The notes: a model not told the origin generated them from the sequence alone. Shown: positions 26,609 through 35,273, counted from the stretch's first letter. The stretch: 64,000 nucleotides of DNA from Nocardia jejuensis NBRC 103114 (GCF_001613145.1 NZ_BDBU01000011.1:1-64000); one strand, 5' to 3'. Numbers and translations: made by a program.

Positions 26609-27447
26609 GCGGCCCTCCCCGCGGCCGGGGCGTGCGCGCGTTCGGCGTCGTGCAGCGCGGCCGACACGGTGGCGGCGATCTCGCCGAATTCGGGGGTGTA
26701 GCGCAGTTCCGGGGTGCGCGGGAAGTCCAGGGGGACCGCGATATCCGCGGCCACCCGGCCCGGACGACCGGTCATGACGACGACCCGCGTGGACATGAAG
26801 ACCGCCTCGGCGACCGAGTGGGTGACGAAGACGCCGGTGAAGGCGGAGCGGCGATACAGGCCACCGACCACCTCGTTGAGACGCTGGCGGGTGATCTCGT
26901 CGAGCGCGCCGAAGGGTTCGTCGAACAGGAACACCTCCGGTGCGCCGGTCAGCGCGCGGGCGATGGAGGCGCGCATCCGCATTCCGCCGGAAAGCTGTGC
27001 GGGCTTGTGGTTTTCGAATCCCGTCAGGCCGACCAGCTCGATGGCTTCGCGGGCGGCGGCCCGGCGCGCGGCCCTGTCCACCCCCGCGAGTTCGGCGGGC
27101 AGTTCCACATTGCGCAGCACCGACCGCCAGGGCAGCAGGGTGGCCTCCTGGAAGACGTAGCCCAGGGTGGCGGCCGCGACGTCCACCGCGCCCGCCGTGG
27201 GTTGTTCGAATCCGGAGGCCAGGCGCAGCAGGGTGGATTTGCCGCAGCCGGACGGACCGACCACGGAGACGAATTCGTGTGGGCGGATGGCGATGTCGAT
27301 GCCGTCGAGCGCGTGTGTGCCGTTCTCGAAGACCAGGGAGACGTTCCGGAACGCGAGGGCCGGGCCGTATACGTTGCCGTCGTGGGCGGCAGCGGGGATA
27401 TCGGCCCGGCCGTCGCCGGTATGGGCTTGTGAAGCGGTGGGGCTCAT
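26605..27447 (-). CDS. ABC transporter ATP-binding protein (NitT/TauT type)
   Basis: A 280-residue ATPase with Walker A GPSGCGKST, Q-loop FQEATLLPW, signature LSGGMRMR, Walker B VFLFDEP and the D-loop/H-loop GALDE and FVTHS. LSGGMRMR rather than LSGGQRQR is typical of SsuB/TauB-type importers. It is the first gene of the importer operon and starts 60 bp after a perfect TCGTATACGA palindrome, so it is probably controlled by the GntR regulator encoded at 29704. Confidence 0.93.
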   Translation of the reverse strand: MSPTASQAHTGDGRADIPAAAHDGNVYGPALAFRNVSLVFENGTHALDGIDIAIRPHEFVSVVGPSGCGKSTLLRLASGFEQPTAGAVDVAAATLGYVFQEATLLPWRSVLRNVELPAELAGVDRAARRAAAREAIELVGLTGFENHKPAQLSGGMRMRASIARALTGAPEVFLFDEPFGALDEITRQRLNEVVGGLYRRSAFTGVFVTHSVAEAVFMSTRVVVMTGRPGRVAADIAVPLDFPRTPELRYTPEFGEIAATVSAALHDAERAHAPAAGRAA

Positions 27448-27507
27448 GCTTCACAGTTCTATCGGGAGCTCATTTCCGCATGCGGTCCGAACGATTACAC
27501 GCCTGTT

Positions 27508-27517
27508 TCGTATACGA
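27508..27517. promoter_or_regulatory. TCGTATACGA palindrome upstream of importer operon (putative GntR site)
   Basis: Perfect 10-bp palindrome abutting the stop of the amidohydrolase gene and 60 bp upstream of the ATPase start. The GTATAC core recurs at 29540 and 30417, near the GntR gene and its neighbour. Confidence 0.6.
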
Positions 27518-28717
27518 TCAGTGTGCGACGAGCTGACCATCGCGCGCCACGACACGCCCACGCTTGACCACGAGCGTGCGCACGGGCACCGAAACGACGG
27601 CGGCAGCCGGGGTTTCGGCGTCCACCACGAACAGGTCGGCGGCCGAGCCCGCGGTGAGGCCGTAGTCGGTCAGACCCAGTACCTCCGCACCGCCGTAGGT
27701 GCCCGCACGCAGCGCCAGCTCGATCTCCGGATCGGCGACCAGGCGGTCCCGGAAGGCGACGGTCATGATGCGCCGCAGCATGTCTCCGTCACCGTACGGG
27801 GTCCACAGATCGCGTATGCCGTCGTTGCCCAGTGCCAGCGCCGCACCCGCGGCACGCATGGTGCGCAGCGGCACCACCGGTGCGTCACCGACCGCGCAGG
27901 TCACCATGGACACCCCGGCCTCGGCGAGGTCCGCGGCGATCCGCCGCTGCTCGTCCGGAGCGAGTTCGCCCATAGCGTAGGCGTGACTGATGGTCACCCG
28001 GCCCGCGAGTCCGGTGGCGCGGGTGCGTTCGATGATCAGGTCGTACTGCCACGCGCCGAGCGCGCCGCGATCGTGCAGGTGGATATCGATCCGCGCGCCG
28101 TACTTCTCGGCGAGCCCGAAGATCAGGTCGAGCTGACCGGTCGGGTCGCCGTCGAAACCCGCCGGATCCAGGCCGCCGATCGCCGCCACACCGTCGGCGA
28201 GGGCGGCTTCCAGGAGTGCGCCCGTACCGGGCCGGTTCATCAGGCCGCCCTGCGGAAAGGCCACCAGCTGCACGTCCACCCGATCGGCGTAGCGCTCGGC
28301 GGCCGCGCGCACCGCCTCGACGCCACGCAATCCGACCTCGGGGTCGATGTCGATATGACTGCGCACATGTGCGGTGCCGCCGGAGATCATGGCGCCCAAC
28401 AGGTTCGCGGCATACTCGGCGCTGGGCAGGCCGAGTTCGTCACGACGACCCTCACCGTTGTCGATGCGCCCCCGCAGGGTGAGCCCGCCGGTATTGGGCA
28501 CCCACGGTCCGCCGTACATGGTCTTGTCCAGGTGGCAGTGCGCGTCCACCAGGCCGGGTAGCACCAGCGCACCCGCGAGATCGATCGTGGTGTGAGCGGG
28601 GGCGGTGAGGCCCGGGCCGATCTCGGTGATCGTGCCGCCGGTGATCAGGATGTCGGCGGTCCCGAGGGGACTGCCGGGCGTCCAGGGGCGTCCGCCGCGC
28701 AGCAGCAGGTCGTTCAT
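27518..28717 (-). CDS. Amidohydrolase, cytosine-deaminase-like, with full metal site
   Basis: A 399-residue TIM-barrel amidohydrolase. Metal-site landmarks are DAHCHLDKT (HxH), RSHIDIDPEVGLRG, DIHLHDRG, TISHAY and the Asp in GNDGIRDLWTPYGD. The last fits the metal-binding Asp of CodA-type deaminases (HDDVFDPWYPLG). Family members deaminate or hydrolyse cytosine-like rings and other cyclic amides. It lies 42 nt downstream of the TauE-type permease and just upstream of the importer genes, so it is probably the first enzyme acting on the imported compound. Confidence 0.88.
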   Translation of the reverse strand: MNDLLLRGGRPWTPGSPLGTADILITGGTITEIGPGLTAPAHTTIDLAGALVLPGLVDAHCHLDKTMYGGPWVPNTGGLTLRGRIDNGEGRRDELGLPSAEYAANLLGAMISGGTAHVRSHIDIDPEVGLRGVEAVRAAAERYADRVDVQLVAFPQGGLMNRPGTGALLEAALADGVAAIGGLDPAGFDGDPTGQLDLIFGLAEKYGARIDIHLHDRGALGAWQYDLIIERTRATGLAGRVTISHAYAMGELAPDEQRRIAADLAEAGVSMVTCAVGDAPVVPLRTMRAAGAALALGNDGIRDLWTPYGDGDMLRRIMTVAFRDRLVADPEIELALRAGTYGGAEVLGLTDYGLTAGSAADLFVVDAETPAAAVVSVPVRTLVVKRGRVVARDGQLVAH

Positions 28718-28759
28718 CGATACATCCTTCGTTCGGGAATCAGTGGAAGGGTTGGGCGA

Positions 28760-29509
28760 TCAGGCCAGCAGCATCGCGGTGCCCGCACCCGCGCCGAAGA
28801 GAATGACCACCGCACGGAAGGCATCGGGCTGCAGCCGATCAGCGAGCTTCGCACCGGCGATGCCACCCACCAGGCAGGCGGGCGCCAAGACCGCGACGGC
28901 TCCCCAGTGCACCGGCCCGAACAGTGCCACGGCGATCATGGCGGTCGTCGAGACGGTCAGCGTGAGAACGCTTTTCAGCCCGTTGAGCATGGTGATCGAG
29001 GCGTCGATTCCCAGGGCCAGGGCGGTCAGCAACACGATGCCCATACCGCCGTTGAAGTACGCGCCGTAGACCGCACCGAGAAAAACGCCCGCGAACAACA
29101 GCAACCGGGAATCACCCTCGCCCCGACGCGCGGACAGTTTTCTGGACAGGAAGGGCTGCGCGGCGAAAAGCGCCGTGGCCGAGAGCACGAGGTACGGCAC
29201 CAGGGCGGCGAACACCGTGGGCGGTGCGGCCAGCAGGGCGATGACGCCACCGCCCGCTCCGGCCACACCGGTCACGACCAGCGCCGGCAGCAGCGCCCGA
29301 TGCTCGTCGAGTCGCTTGCGCAGGGCGGCCGCACCGCCCAGGTAGCCCGGCCACACCGACACCGAATTGGTGACCGTGGCCGCGACCGGCGGCAACCCCG
29401 TGGCCAGCAGCGCGGGGAACGAGAGCAGGCTGCCGCCGCCGGCGATGGCGTTGCACACACCAGCCCCGAAACCGGCGACGAGCAGCAGTAGTAGATGCGC
29501 GGGATCCAT
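28760..29509 (-). CDS. TauE/SafE-family membrane permease
   Basis: A 249-residue protein from ATG 29509 (MDPAHLLLLLVAG) with AAAGGA upstream. It has about eight membrane spans in two related halves. The family-typical motifs are AIAGGGSLLSFPALLATGLPP in the first half, seen as GAGVCNAIAGGGSLL, and GAVYGAYFNGGMGIVLL in the second. The family exports small organic or inorganic anions such as sulfite, sulfoacetate or carboxylates. It precedes the amidohydrolase and is divergent from the GntR gene, so it may export an end product or import an alternative substrate. Confidence 0.88.
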   Translation of the reverse strand: MDPAHLLLLLVAGFGAGVCNAIAGGGSLLSFPALLATGLPPVAATVTNSVSVWPGYLGGAAALRKRLDEHRALLPALVVTGVAGAGGGVIALLAAPPTVFAALVPYLVLSATALFAAQPFLSRKLSARRGEGDSRLLLFAGVFLGAVYGAYFNGGMGIVLLTALALGIDASITMLNGLKSVLTLTVSTTAMIAVALFGPVHWGAVAVLAPACLVGGIAGAKLADRLQPDAFRAVVILFGAGAGTAMLLA

Positions 29510-29539
29510 GAAATCCTTTCGGACAGAATGTGCAGCGCA

Positions 29540-29549
29540 TCGTATACAA
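29540..29549. promoter_or_regulatory. TCGTATACAA motif upstream of TauE gene (putative GntR site)
   Basis: TCGTATACAA lies 30 bp upstream of the TauE-type start, within the 194-bp divergent region with the GntR gene. It shares the GTATAC core with 27508 and is identical to the site at 30417. Confidence 0.55.
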
Positions 29550-29656
29550 AACGACCCCACCGGGCGAGCCGAACGCAGTCGGGTCGCTTCCGTGCACCCG
29601 GGTTGCCGAGAACTGCAGTAGATTTGCGACATACCATCCGGCGGGGCCACGATGGA

Positions 29657-29666
29657 TCGTATGCAA
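29657..29666. promoter_or_regulatory. TCGTATGCAA motif upstream of GntR gene (putative autoregulatory site)
   Basis: TCGTATGCAA differs by one base from the sites at 29540 and 30417 and lies 38 bp upstream of the GntR start, as expected for autoregulation. Confidence 0.5.
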
Positions 29667-29703
29667 CCCCCCTTGTTCCACCGAGTCGACAGGTGAGGCC
29701 GTT

Positions 29704-30375
29704 GTGAGCAGCACCGTCCGCCGCATGACACCGCAGCAGCTGTGCCGTGCCATTCGCGACGACATCGTCCGCGGGGTTTTCGCACCCGGTCAGCGCCTCA
29801 CCGAGGAGGCCCTGGCCGAGAGTTACGGCGTCTCTCGCGTTCCGGTGCGCGAGGCGCTGCGCATCCTCGAGGCCGAGGGTTTCGCCTCGTCACGGCCGTA
29901 CGCGGGAGTGTTCGTCGCCGAACTCACCGAGGAGGAGGCGGCCGATCTGCTCGAGATCCGCGCTCGACTGGAACCGCTGTGCGCCTCCCGCGCCGCGGTG
30001 CGGCGCACTCCCGAACAACTGGGCCGACTCAAGGAACTCACCGCACTGGGACAGGATGCCGTGCGCGAGGGCCGCCTCGACGAGTTGACCCGCCTCAACA
30101 GCCGATTCCACGAAGTGCTGGCCGAAGCGTCGGGCAGCACCCTGCTGCGTCAGCTGATCACGCAGCTGAGCTGGAAGATCGCCTGGGTGTACGCGGTGGA
30201 ACTGCCGCGCCGCGCCGGTGATTCCTGGGACGAGCACGAACAGATCTGCGCCGCACTGCAAGCCGGTGATCCCGAACTCGCCGCGCGCCTGGTCACCGAG
30301 CACATCGCGCACGCGACCTATGCCTACCGCCAGCATCGACAGCCCGAAACCGCTGCGCGCCAAGACACTTCGTAA
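29704..30375 (+). CDS. GntR-family regulator with FCD ligand domain
   Basis: GTG start at 29704 gives 223 residues; an AGGTGAGG-type ribosome binding site precedes it. The N-terminal winged helix carries CRAIRDDIVRGVFAPGQRLTEE and YGVSRVPVREALRILEAEGF, seen as GVSRVPVREALR. The C-terminal FCD domain has DLLEIRARLEPLCASRAA, FHEVLAEASG, and DEHEQICAALQAGDPELA with the His residues used for metal/ligand binding. It is divergent from TauE and followed by an amidohydrolase 83 nt later. Motifs with a GTATAC or GTATGC core flank it. Confidence 0.93.
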   Translation: MSSTVRRMTPQQLCRAIRDDIVRGVFAPGQRLTEEALAESYGVSRVPVREALRILEAEGFASSRPYAGVFVAELTEEEAADLLEIRARLEPLCASRAAVRRTPEQLGRLKELTALGQDAVREGRLDELTRLNSRFHEVLAEASGSTLLRQLITQLSWKIAWVYAVELPRRAGDSWDEHEQICAALQAGDPELAARLVTEHIAHATYAYRQHRQPETAARQDTS

Positions 30376-30416
30376 CACCACCGAAGCACGCATCACCCCT
30401 GACGGAAACACTCCGG

Positions 30417-30426
30417 TCGTATACAA
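30417..30426. promoter_or_regulatory. TCGTATACAA motif upstream of second amidohydrolase (putative GntR site)
   Basis: Identical to the site at 29540 over ten bases. It is placed 33 bp upstream of the ATG at 30459, between the GntR stop and the amidohydrolase start. Confidence 0.55.
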
Positions 30427-30458
30427 CCAGTGTCACTATCTGCTCCGGGAGGACGTTC

Positions 30459-31724
30459 ATGGCCGATCTGGTGTTGCGCGCGGCACGCATCGACGACGAT
30501 ATCGACCCGGTCGACATCGCCGTCACCGATGGGCTCATCAGCGAGATCGGCCCCGGACTCGCGACCACGGCGCCGGAGGACATCGACTGCGCGGGACGGG
30601 TCGTCATTCCCGGCCTGATCGAATCCCATGTCCACCTGGACAAGGCCTTTCTCGATGCCGAACGCCCCGCGACCGACGGCACGCTCGCCGGGGCGATCGC
30701 GATCACCGCCGAGCTCAAGCGCGGCTTCACCGTCGAATCGATCAAGGATCGTGCGCGGCGGGTGCTGGACCTGGCAATCATGAACGGCACCACAGTCATT
30801 CGCGCCCATCCCGACGTCGACCCGATCGTCGGGCTGCGCGGAGTGCACGCCGTCGCCGAACTGCGCGAGGAATACCGCGGCATGATCGACATCCAGATCG
30901 TCGCGTTCCCGCAGGAGGGAATCCTGCGGGCCCCGGGCACTCTCGCGCTCCTGCGCGAGGCCCTGCGCGCGGGGGCCGACGTGATGGGCGGCTGCACCTA
31001 TAACGAGCGCTCGGTGCCCGACTGCCGCCGGCACATCGACCTCGTCTTCGAACTGGCCGCCGAATTCGAGGTGCCCGTGGACATGCACGCCGACTTCGCC
31101 GATGATGCCTCCGATCCGCGCTTCGCCATGGCCGACTACATCGCCGAGGCCACCACGCGCGCCGGGTTCGGCGGCCGAGTCACCCTGGGCCACATGACCT
31201 CCCTGGCCGGGCGAACACGCGAGGACCGGACCGCGACCCTCGCGCGCCTGTCCGCGGCCGGGGTCGCGGTGGTCCCGCTGCCCGCCACCGACATGCATCT
31301 GGGCGGTCGCGCCGACACCACCAACGCCCGGCGGGGCATCGCGCCGATCCGCGAGCTCTGGGCGGCGGGAATCACCACCGCCTACTCCTCCAACAACATT
31401 CGCAATGCCTTCACCCCCTACGGCAACGCGGATCTCTTGGACATCGGATTGTTCCTGGCTCAGACCTCGCACCTCGCCGGTCCCGCCGACCTGACCAGGG
31501 TGCTGGCCATGGCGACCACCGAGGCGTCCCGGGTGATCGGCATCGCCGACAGCTACGGACTGCGGGTGGGCGCCCGCGCGGACCTGGTGGTCCTGTCCGC
31601 CACCCGAGTGGCCCAGGCCCTGCTGGACCGCCCGGATCGCTGCTATGTGATCAAATCCGGCCGAATGGTCGCCCGCACCACCAGCACCCGGCAACTGCTC
31701 CCCGCCGCGCACGCTGTGCACTGA
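30459..31724 (+). CDS. Amidohydrolase, cytosine-deaminase family, variant metal site
   Basis: A 421-residue protein from ATG 30459 with GGGAGGA upstream. Landmarks: IESHVHLDKAFL (HxH), IRAHPDVDPIVGLRG, VDMHADF and LGHMTSL. At the position of the metal-binding Asp the sequence is SSNNIRNAFTPYGN, so Asn replaces Asp when compared with the paralogue at 27518. Similar Asn-bearing sequences may form their own subgroup, so activity is not excluded. It probably acts on the same or a related compound as the neighbouring amidohydrolase and is controlled by the upstream GntR-type site. Confidence 0.87.
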   Translation: MADLVLRAARIDDDIDPVDIAVTDGLISEIGPGLATTAPEDIDCAGRVVIPGLIESHVHLDKAFLDAERPATDGTLAGAIAITAELKRGFTVESIKDRARRVLDLAIMNGTTVIRAHPDVDPIVGLRGVHAVAELREEYRGMIDIQIVAFPQEGILRAPGTLALLREALRAGADVMGGCTYNERSVPDCRRHIDLVFELAAEFEVPVDMHADFADDASDPRFAMADYIAEATTRAGFGGRVTLGHMTSLAGRTREDRTATLARLSAAGVAVVPLPATDMHLGGRADTTNARRGIAPIRELWAAGITTAYSSNNIRNAFTPYGNADLLDIGLFLAQTSHLAGPADLTRVLAMATTEASRVIGIADSYGLRVGARADLVVLSATRVAQALLDRPDRCYVIKSGRMVARTTSTRQLLPAAHAVH

Positions 31725-31830
31725 TCCCGTCGCAGAGTCGTTCGCCGGGTCCGCAACGAGGCACGACGTGGGGTGACTGGTTCTCGTGGTCGCGTGTGCC
31801 GGGCCGGACCCCGGCCGAGGTGACCCTCGG

Positions 31831-33084
31831 TCAGAGCGCCTGCGAGGTCAGGATTTCCGAGGCCTCACCAGCGCGGTCGATGAGGGAGCGGTCCGTGCCG
31901 GGCGCACCCAGGAAGCACAGGCCCACGGGGATACCGTCGATTCGGCGGACGGGGACGGTGATCGCGGGCAGCCCCGCGATCGAGGCCGGGCAGGTGAGCT
32001 GCAGGGTGCGGGCCCGGCCGGTTTCCAGTGCGGCAGCCGGGGTGTCGCGCGGGGGCGGGAGGGTCGCGGTGGTCGGGAGTACGAGGATTCGCTCGGTGAG
32101 AGCCGCGCGGAGCTGAGCCGAGGCGACAGCCAGCACGGCGCGCGCGGCCTGGGTCTCGGCGGCGGTGATGGTGGAGGCGTAGGAGAAGCGCTGGGCCACT
32201 TCGGGTTCCAGAGCACCCGGGTGGGCGGTGATCCAGGCGCCGTGATTCGCCCACGCTTCGCGCGCCTGGACCGCGCGGAAGGCTTGGGACCAATGCTCGA
32301 TATCCGCGGCCAGATCGATCGGGGCGGCGTTCAGCCGGCGTGCGGCCGAGAGTGCCGCCTGTGCCAGTGCGGGGTGAGCGAGTGCGCACAGGGCCGGATC
32401 CACCACCAGTTGCGCCCGCGCGGTCGGTTCGGGCTGTGGCATCAGGCATTCCGCGACTGACGCGAGCGTGTGCGGGTCGCGGGTGAGCCAGCCGACGGCG
32501 TCGAAGGACTGTGCCAGCGGCAACAGGCCCTGCGGGCCGAGGCGTCCGCGAGTGGCGCGAATCCCCCACAACCCCTGGTACGCGCCGGGCACTCGGATCG
32601 ATCCGGCGGTGTCGGTCCCGAGTCCGACGTGGACCTGGCCGGCGGCCACGGCGACGGCCGATCCGCTCGACGACCCGCCCGGAACACGCTCGGGCGCGGC
32701 CGGATTCACCGGCATGCCGTATCGGCCGTTGCTTCCGGTGATGCTGTAGGCGAACTCGTCCGTCTGAGTGATACCGGTGATGTCGGCGCCGTTGTCCAGC
32801 AGGGCCGCGACCACGGCCGAGTGAGCGATCTGCGGCTGCGCCGGGTAGTCGCGAACGCCCGCGCCGATCGCGAATCCGGCCACGGCGTACAGGTCCTTCA
32901 CCGCGACGGTGCAGCCGGTCAGTACGCCCGGCCGGGTGGCGGCGACCAGTGGTGTACCGACCGCGCGCCACACCGTGTCGTCGATGGCAGCCGAATGCGC
33001 TGTGTCACAGGCACTATCGCTGCCGTGGTGAACCGCCGCCGACTCGCCGATGTCGGCTGTCCCGCACGCGCACCGCACGTTCAT
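31831..33084 (-). CDS. Amidase-signature-family enzyme
   Basis: About 417 residues from ATG 33084 with GGGAG upstream. It shows the amidase signature catalytic set: Lys in VAVKDLYAVAG, Ser in PGGSSSGSAVAVAAG and the nucleophile Ser in GTDTAGSIRVPG. The end (PVRRIDGIPVGLCFLG) is typical. Family members release ammonia from amides, including allophanate in AtzF-type enzymes. It starts 25 nt after the acetamidase/formamidase stop and forms an operon with it. With the deaminase-type genes nearby it would complete release of nitrogen. The Cys-rich first 25 residues are odd and the start is only moderately certain. Confidence 0.87.
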   Translation of the reverse strand: MNVRCACGTADIGESAAVHHGSDSACDTAHSAAIDDTVWRAVGTPLVAATRPGVLTGCTVAVKDLYAVAGFAIGAGVRDYPAQPQIAHSAVVAALLDNGADITGITQTDEFAYSITGSNGRYGMPVNPAAPERVPGGSSSGSAVAVAAGQVHVGLGTDTAGSIRVPGAYQGLWGIRATRGRLGPQGLLPLAQSFDAVGWLTRDPHTLASVAECLMPQPEPTARAQLVVDPALCALAHPALAQAALSAARRLNAAPIDLAADIEHWSQAFRAVQAREAWANHGAWITAHPGALEPEVAQRFSYASTITAAETQAARAVLAVASAQLRAALTERILVLPTTATLPPPRDTPAAALETGRARTLQLTCPASIAGLPAITVPVRRIDGIPVGLCFLGAPGTDRSLIDRAGEASEILTSQAL

Positions 33085-33109
33085 CGGTCGCTCCCGCCGT
33101 CGGTGCTCA

Positions 33110-34252
33110 CTACAGCCGCTCGAGCACACGCCGGGCGAAATCACTCGCGGATCGGTGCGTGAAGTCGACGGCTCGGATCTCCCCGTGCACGCCGCGCACC
33201 TGATCTACCGCCTGCGAGATGGTGAAATCGCTTGCGGCGCTGAGATACAGATACGCCTGCCGCGGGTCGGCGTCGAACAGGGTGACCACCAGTTCGACGG
33301 CATTGCGCACACAGACTTCGAGAGCGCGGTTCAGATCCTCGTCCAGACCGGTGGGGATGAGCAGTCCGTGCCCGGCGGCGAACGGCCCGACCGAACGCCC
33401 GAGACCGGCGTTCACCTGTGCGGCGGGAATGACATCGACGGTCAGGCGGGCCCGCAGCGGCGCTTCCAGAGCGGTCAGCGCGACCTCGCCGTTGCCCTGG
33501 GCGAAATGGGGATCGCCGATGTAGAAGTGCGCGTCGGGGACCTGCACGGGAAGGAACAGAGTCGCGCCGGGGGTCAATCGCCGGATATCGATATTGCCGC
33601 CGTGGTGCCCGGGCGGCACCGAGGACAGCTGCGAGTCGGTATCGGTTGCGACACCGATGATTCCGAGGAACGGGTCCAGCGGGAACGAGGCCTCGTGTGG
33701 GTGATCCCGGTGGATCGGCATGGTGCCGAACCACTGTCCGTCGCGCGATCGGACCCGGCAGAACTGACCGTAGTCGCCGTCGAATCCGAGCCGGTGCGCG
33801 AGCACCCCTTTCGCGTGCCGGGTGGAGACGACACCGTACGGTGCGCGCATGGTCAGCTCGTCGATGCGCACGGCCAGCAGATCGCCGGGCATCGCGCCCG
33901 AGACCGCGATCGGCCCGGTCACGATGTGCGGACCGGCCAGGGCGTCGCGCTTGCGGGTGGCGGTCACCTCGATGGCGTCCTCGAGTACCTGACCGGCCTC
34001 GACGCCGTGGTCGCCGAAATAGGCGACCGGATCCGAGCCCTGATCCTCCAGAATGCCCTCGTGGCTGACGGTGTCGATCACGACCGTGTCTCCGGGCGTG
34101 ATGACGGCGATCGGCGCGTCTCCGGTCCGGGGCAACCGCCCCCACAACACCGCCGACGGCTCGATCGGGATGTAGGTCGCGTCCGCGCCGACTCCCACTC
34201 CCCGCTGCAGCACCGGAAACGCCGGGGCGTCCTCCCGCACGATCGACCTCAC
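33110..34252 (-). CDS. Acetamidase/formamidase family protein
   Basis: About 380 residues from GTG 34252; another GTG at 34258 is closer to the GGGAGAGG site and less likely. It has FmdA/AmdA family landmarks: ITPGDTVVIDTVSHEG, TGPIAVSGAMPGDLLAVRI, SSVPPGHHGGNIDIRRLTPGATLFLPV and DAHFYIGDPHFAQGNGEV. These enzymes hydrolyse formamide or acetamide to ammonia and acid. It heads a two-gene operon with the amidase and is divergent from a second GntR-type gene that probably regulates it. Confidence 0.9.
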   Translation of the reverse strand: MRSIVREDAPAFPVLQRGVGVGADATYIPIEPSAVLWGRLPRTGDAPIAVITPGDTVVIDTVSHEGILEDQGSDPVAYFGDHGVEAGQVLEDAIEVTATRKRDALAGPHIVTGPIAVSGAMPGDLLAVRIDELTMRAPYGVVSTRHAKGVLAHRLGFDGDYGQFCRVRSRDGQWFGTMPIHRDHPHEASFPLDPFLGIIGVATDTDSQLSSVPPGHHGGNIDIRRLTPGATLFLPVQVPDAHFYIGDPHFAQGNGEVALTALEAPLRARLTVDVIPAAQVNAGLGRSVGPFAAGHGLLIPTGLDEDLNRALEVCVRNAVELVVTLFDADPRQAYLYLSAASDFTISQAVDQVRGVHGEIRAVDFTHRSASDFARRVLERL

Positions 34253-34363
34253 GCTCACACCTCTCCCACACCGACCCCGCAGTGGTCGGACCATCCGATG
34301 TGCTGACCATAGGACAGGCCGACACCCGGCCGCAGCCTGGGAAATCGAACGTAACTCGCCTTT

Positions 34364-34395
34364 TACGAACCCGAAATAGCCTGCATACGAACCGA
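34364..34395. promoter_or_regulatory. Direct TACGAACC repeats upstream of second GntR gene
   Basis: TACGAACC occurs at 34364 and 34386, 22 bp apart (about two helical turns). The second copy sits in TGCATACGA, the reverse complement of TCGTATGCA, also seen upstream of the first GntR gene. It lies between the divergent formamidase and GntR genes. Confidence 0.4.
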
Positions 34396-34410
34396 TTTAG
34401 AGTTGAGTCG

Positions 34411-35130
34411 ATGACGACCCCGATTCCTCCGCTTCGCCGGCGATCGCGCAGCATCAGTGTGGAGGTCGCGGCACACCTGGAAGGCATGATCATCAGCGGC
34501 GCACTGCGCGCCGGGGATCGCCTGCCCTCCGAACGGGAACTGGCCGCGAACCTGAACATCTCGCGGTCGTCCCTGCGCCAAGCCATGTTCGAGCTCGAAT
34601 CCAAGAACCTCATCGAACGTCGTCAAGGCCGCGGGAGCACGGTGGCCGACCTGCCCCGCGGCTCGGCCGAACTGCACTGCGGCCTGGGCGATCTCGACAT
34701 CGAACTCACCCATGCCACCGAACTGCGAGACCTCGTCGAGCCACGCATAGCCCACCTGGCAGCGCTACGCGCGCTCGAATCCAATCTGCTGGCCCTGGAT
34801 TCGGTGCTGGCCCGCTCGCACGACACCCTCGCCCCCGAGGAATCCCTGCGCCTGGACGTCGAATTCCACGCCGTCCTGGCCCACGCCGCCCAGAATCCCC
34901 TCCTGGTCACGCTCTGCACCATGACCACCGACTGGACCCACCGCACCCGCACCCTCTCGCACCGCACCCGCCAGGGCCGCCGCACCTCCCTCGAAGGCCA
35001 CCACCGCATCTACGACGCGGTGGCCCGCCGCGACGGCCCCGCGGCGTCCGCCGCCATGGAACGGCATCTCCGCGAAGTCCGCGACCTCAGCCTCCCCCGG
35101 CCGCGATCGAGTCCGACGCCCATCCGCTGA
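34411..35130 (+). CDS. GntR-family (FadR-like) transcriptional regulator
   Basis: A 239-residue protein from ATG 34411. It has an N-terminal winged helix with GMIISGALRAGDRLPSERELAANLNISRSSLRQAMFELE, recognisable by LPSERELA and SRSSLRQAM. The FadR-like C-terminal domain carries ELRDLVEPRIAHLAALRA, LDVEFHAVLAHAAQN and GHHRIYDAVARRDGPAA. The two His-containing helices are the usual ligand/metal site. It is divergent from the formamidase-amidase operon and probably its regulator. Downstream, 143 bp to ruvB hold no gene. Confidence 0.9.
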   Translation: MTTPIPPLRRRSRSISVEVAAHLEGMIISGALRAGDRLPSERELAANLNISRSSLRQAMFELESKNLIERRQGRGSTVADLPRGSAELHCGLGDLDIELTHATELRDLVEPRIAHLAALRALESNLLALDSVLARSHDTLAPEESLRLDVEFHAVLAHAAQNPLLVTLCTMTTDWTHRTRTLSHRTRQGRRTSLEGHHRIYDAVARRDGPAASAAMERHLREVRDLSLPRPRSSPTPIR

Positions 35131-35273
35131 ATCCTCGCAGGCCCCGTTTCACCGTCCGCGCATCGGCGGATAGACCCGAGGTCCCGCACGCGTGAAGGGC
35201 TGTGGTAGTTCGGAGTTCGATCGCCGGGGCGCGGAGGGTACGGCCACCTGTGCGCGGACCGCGCCGACGGTAG

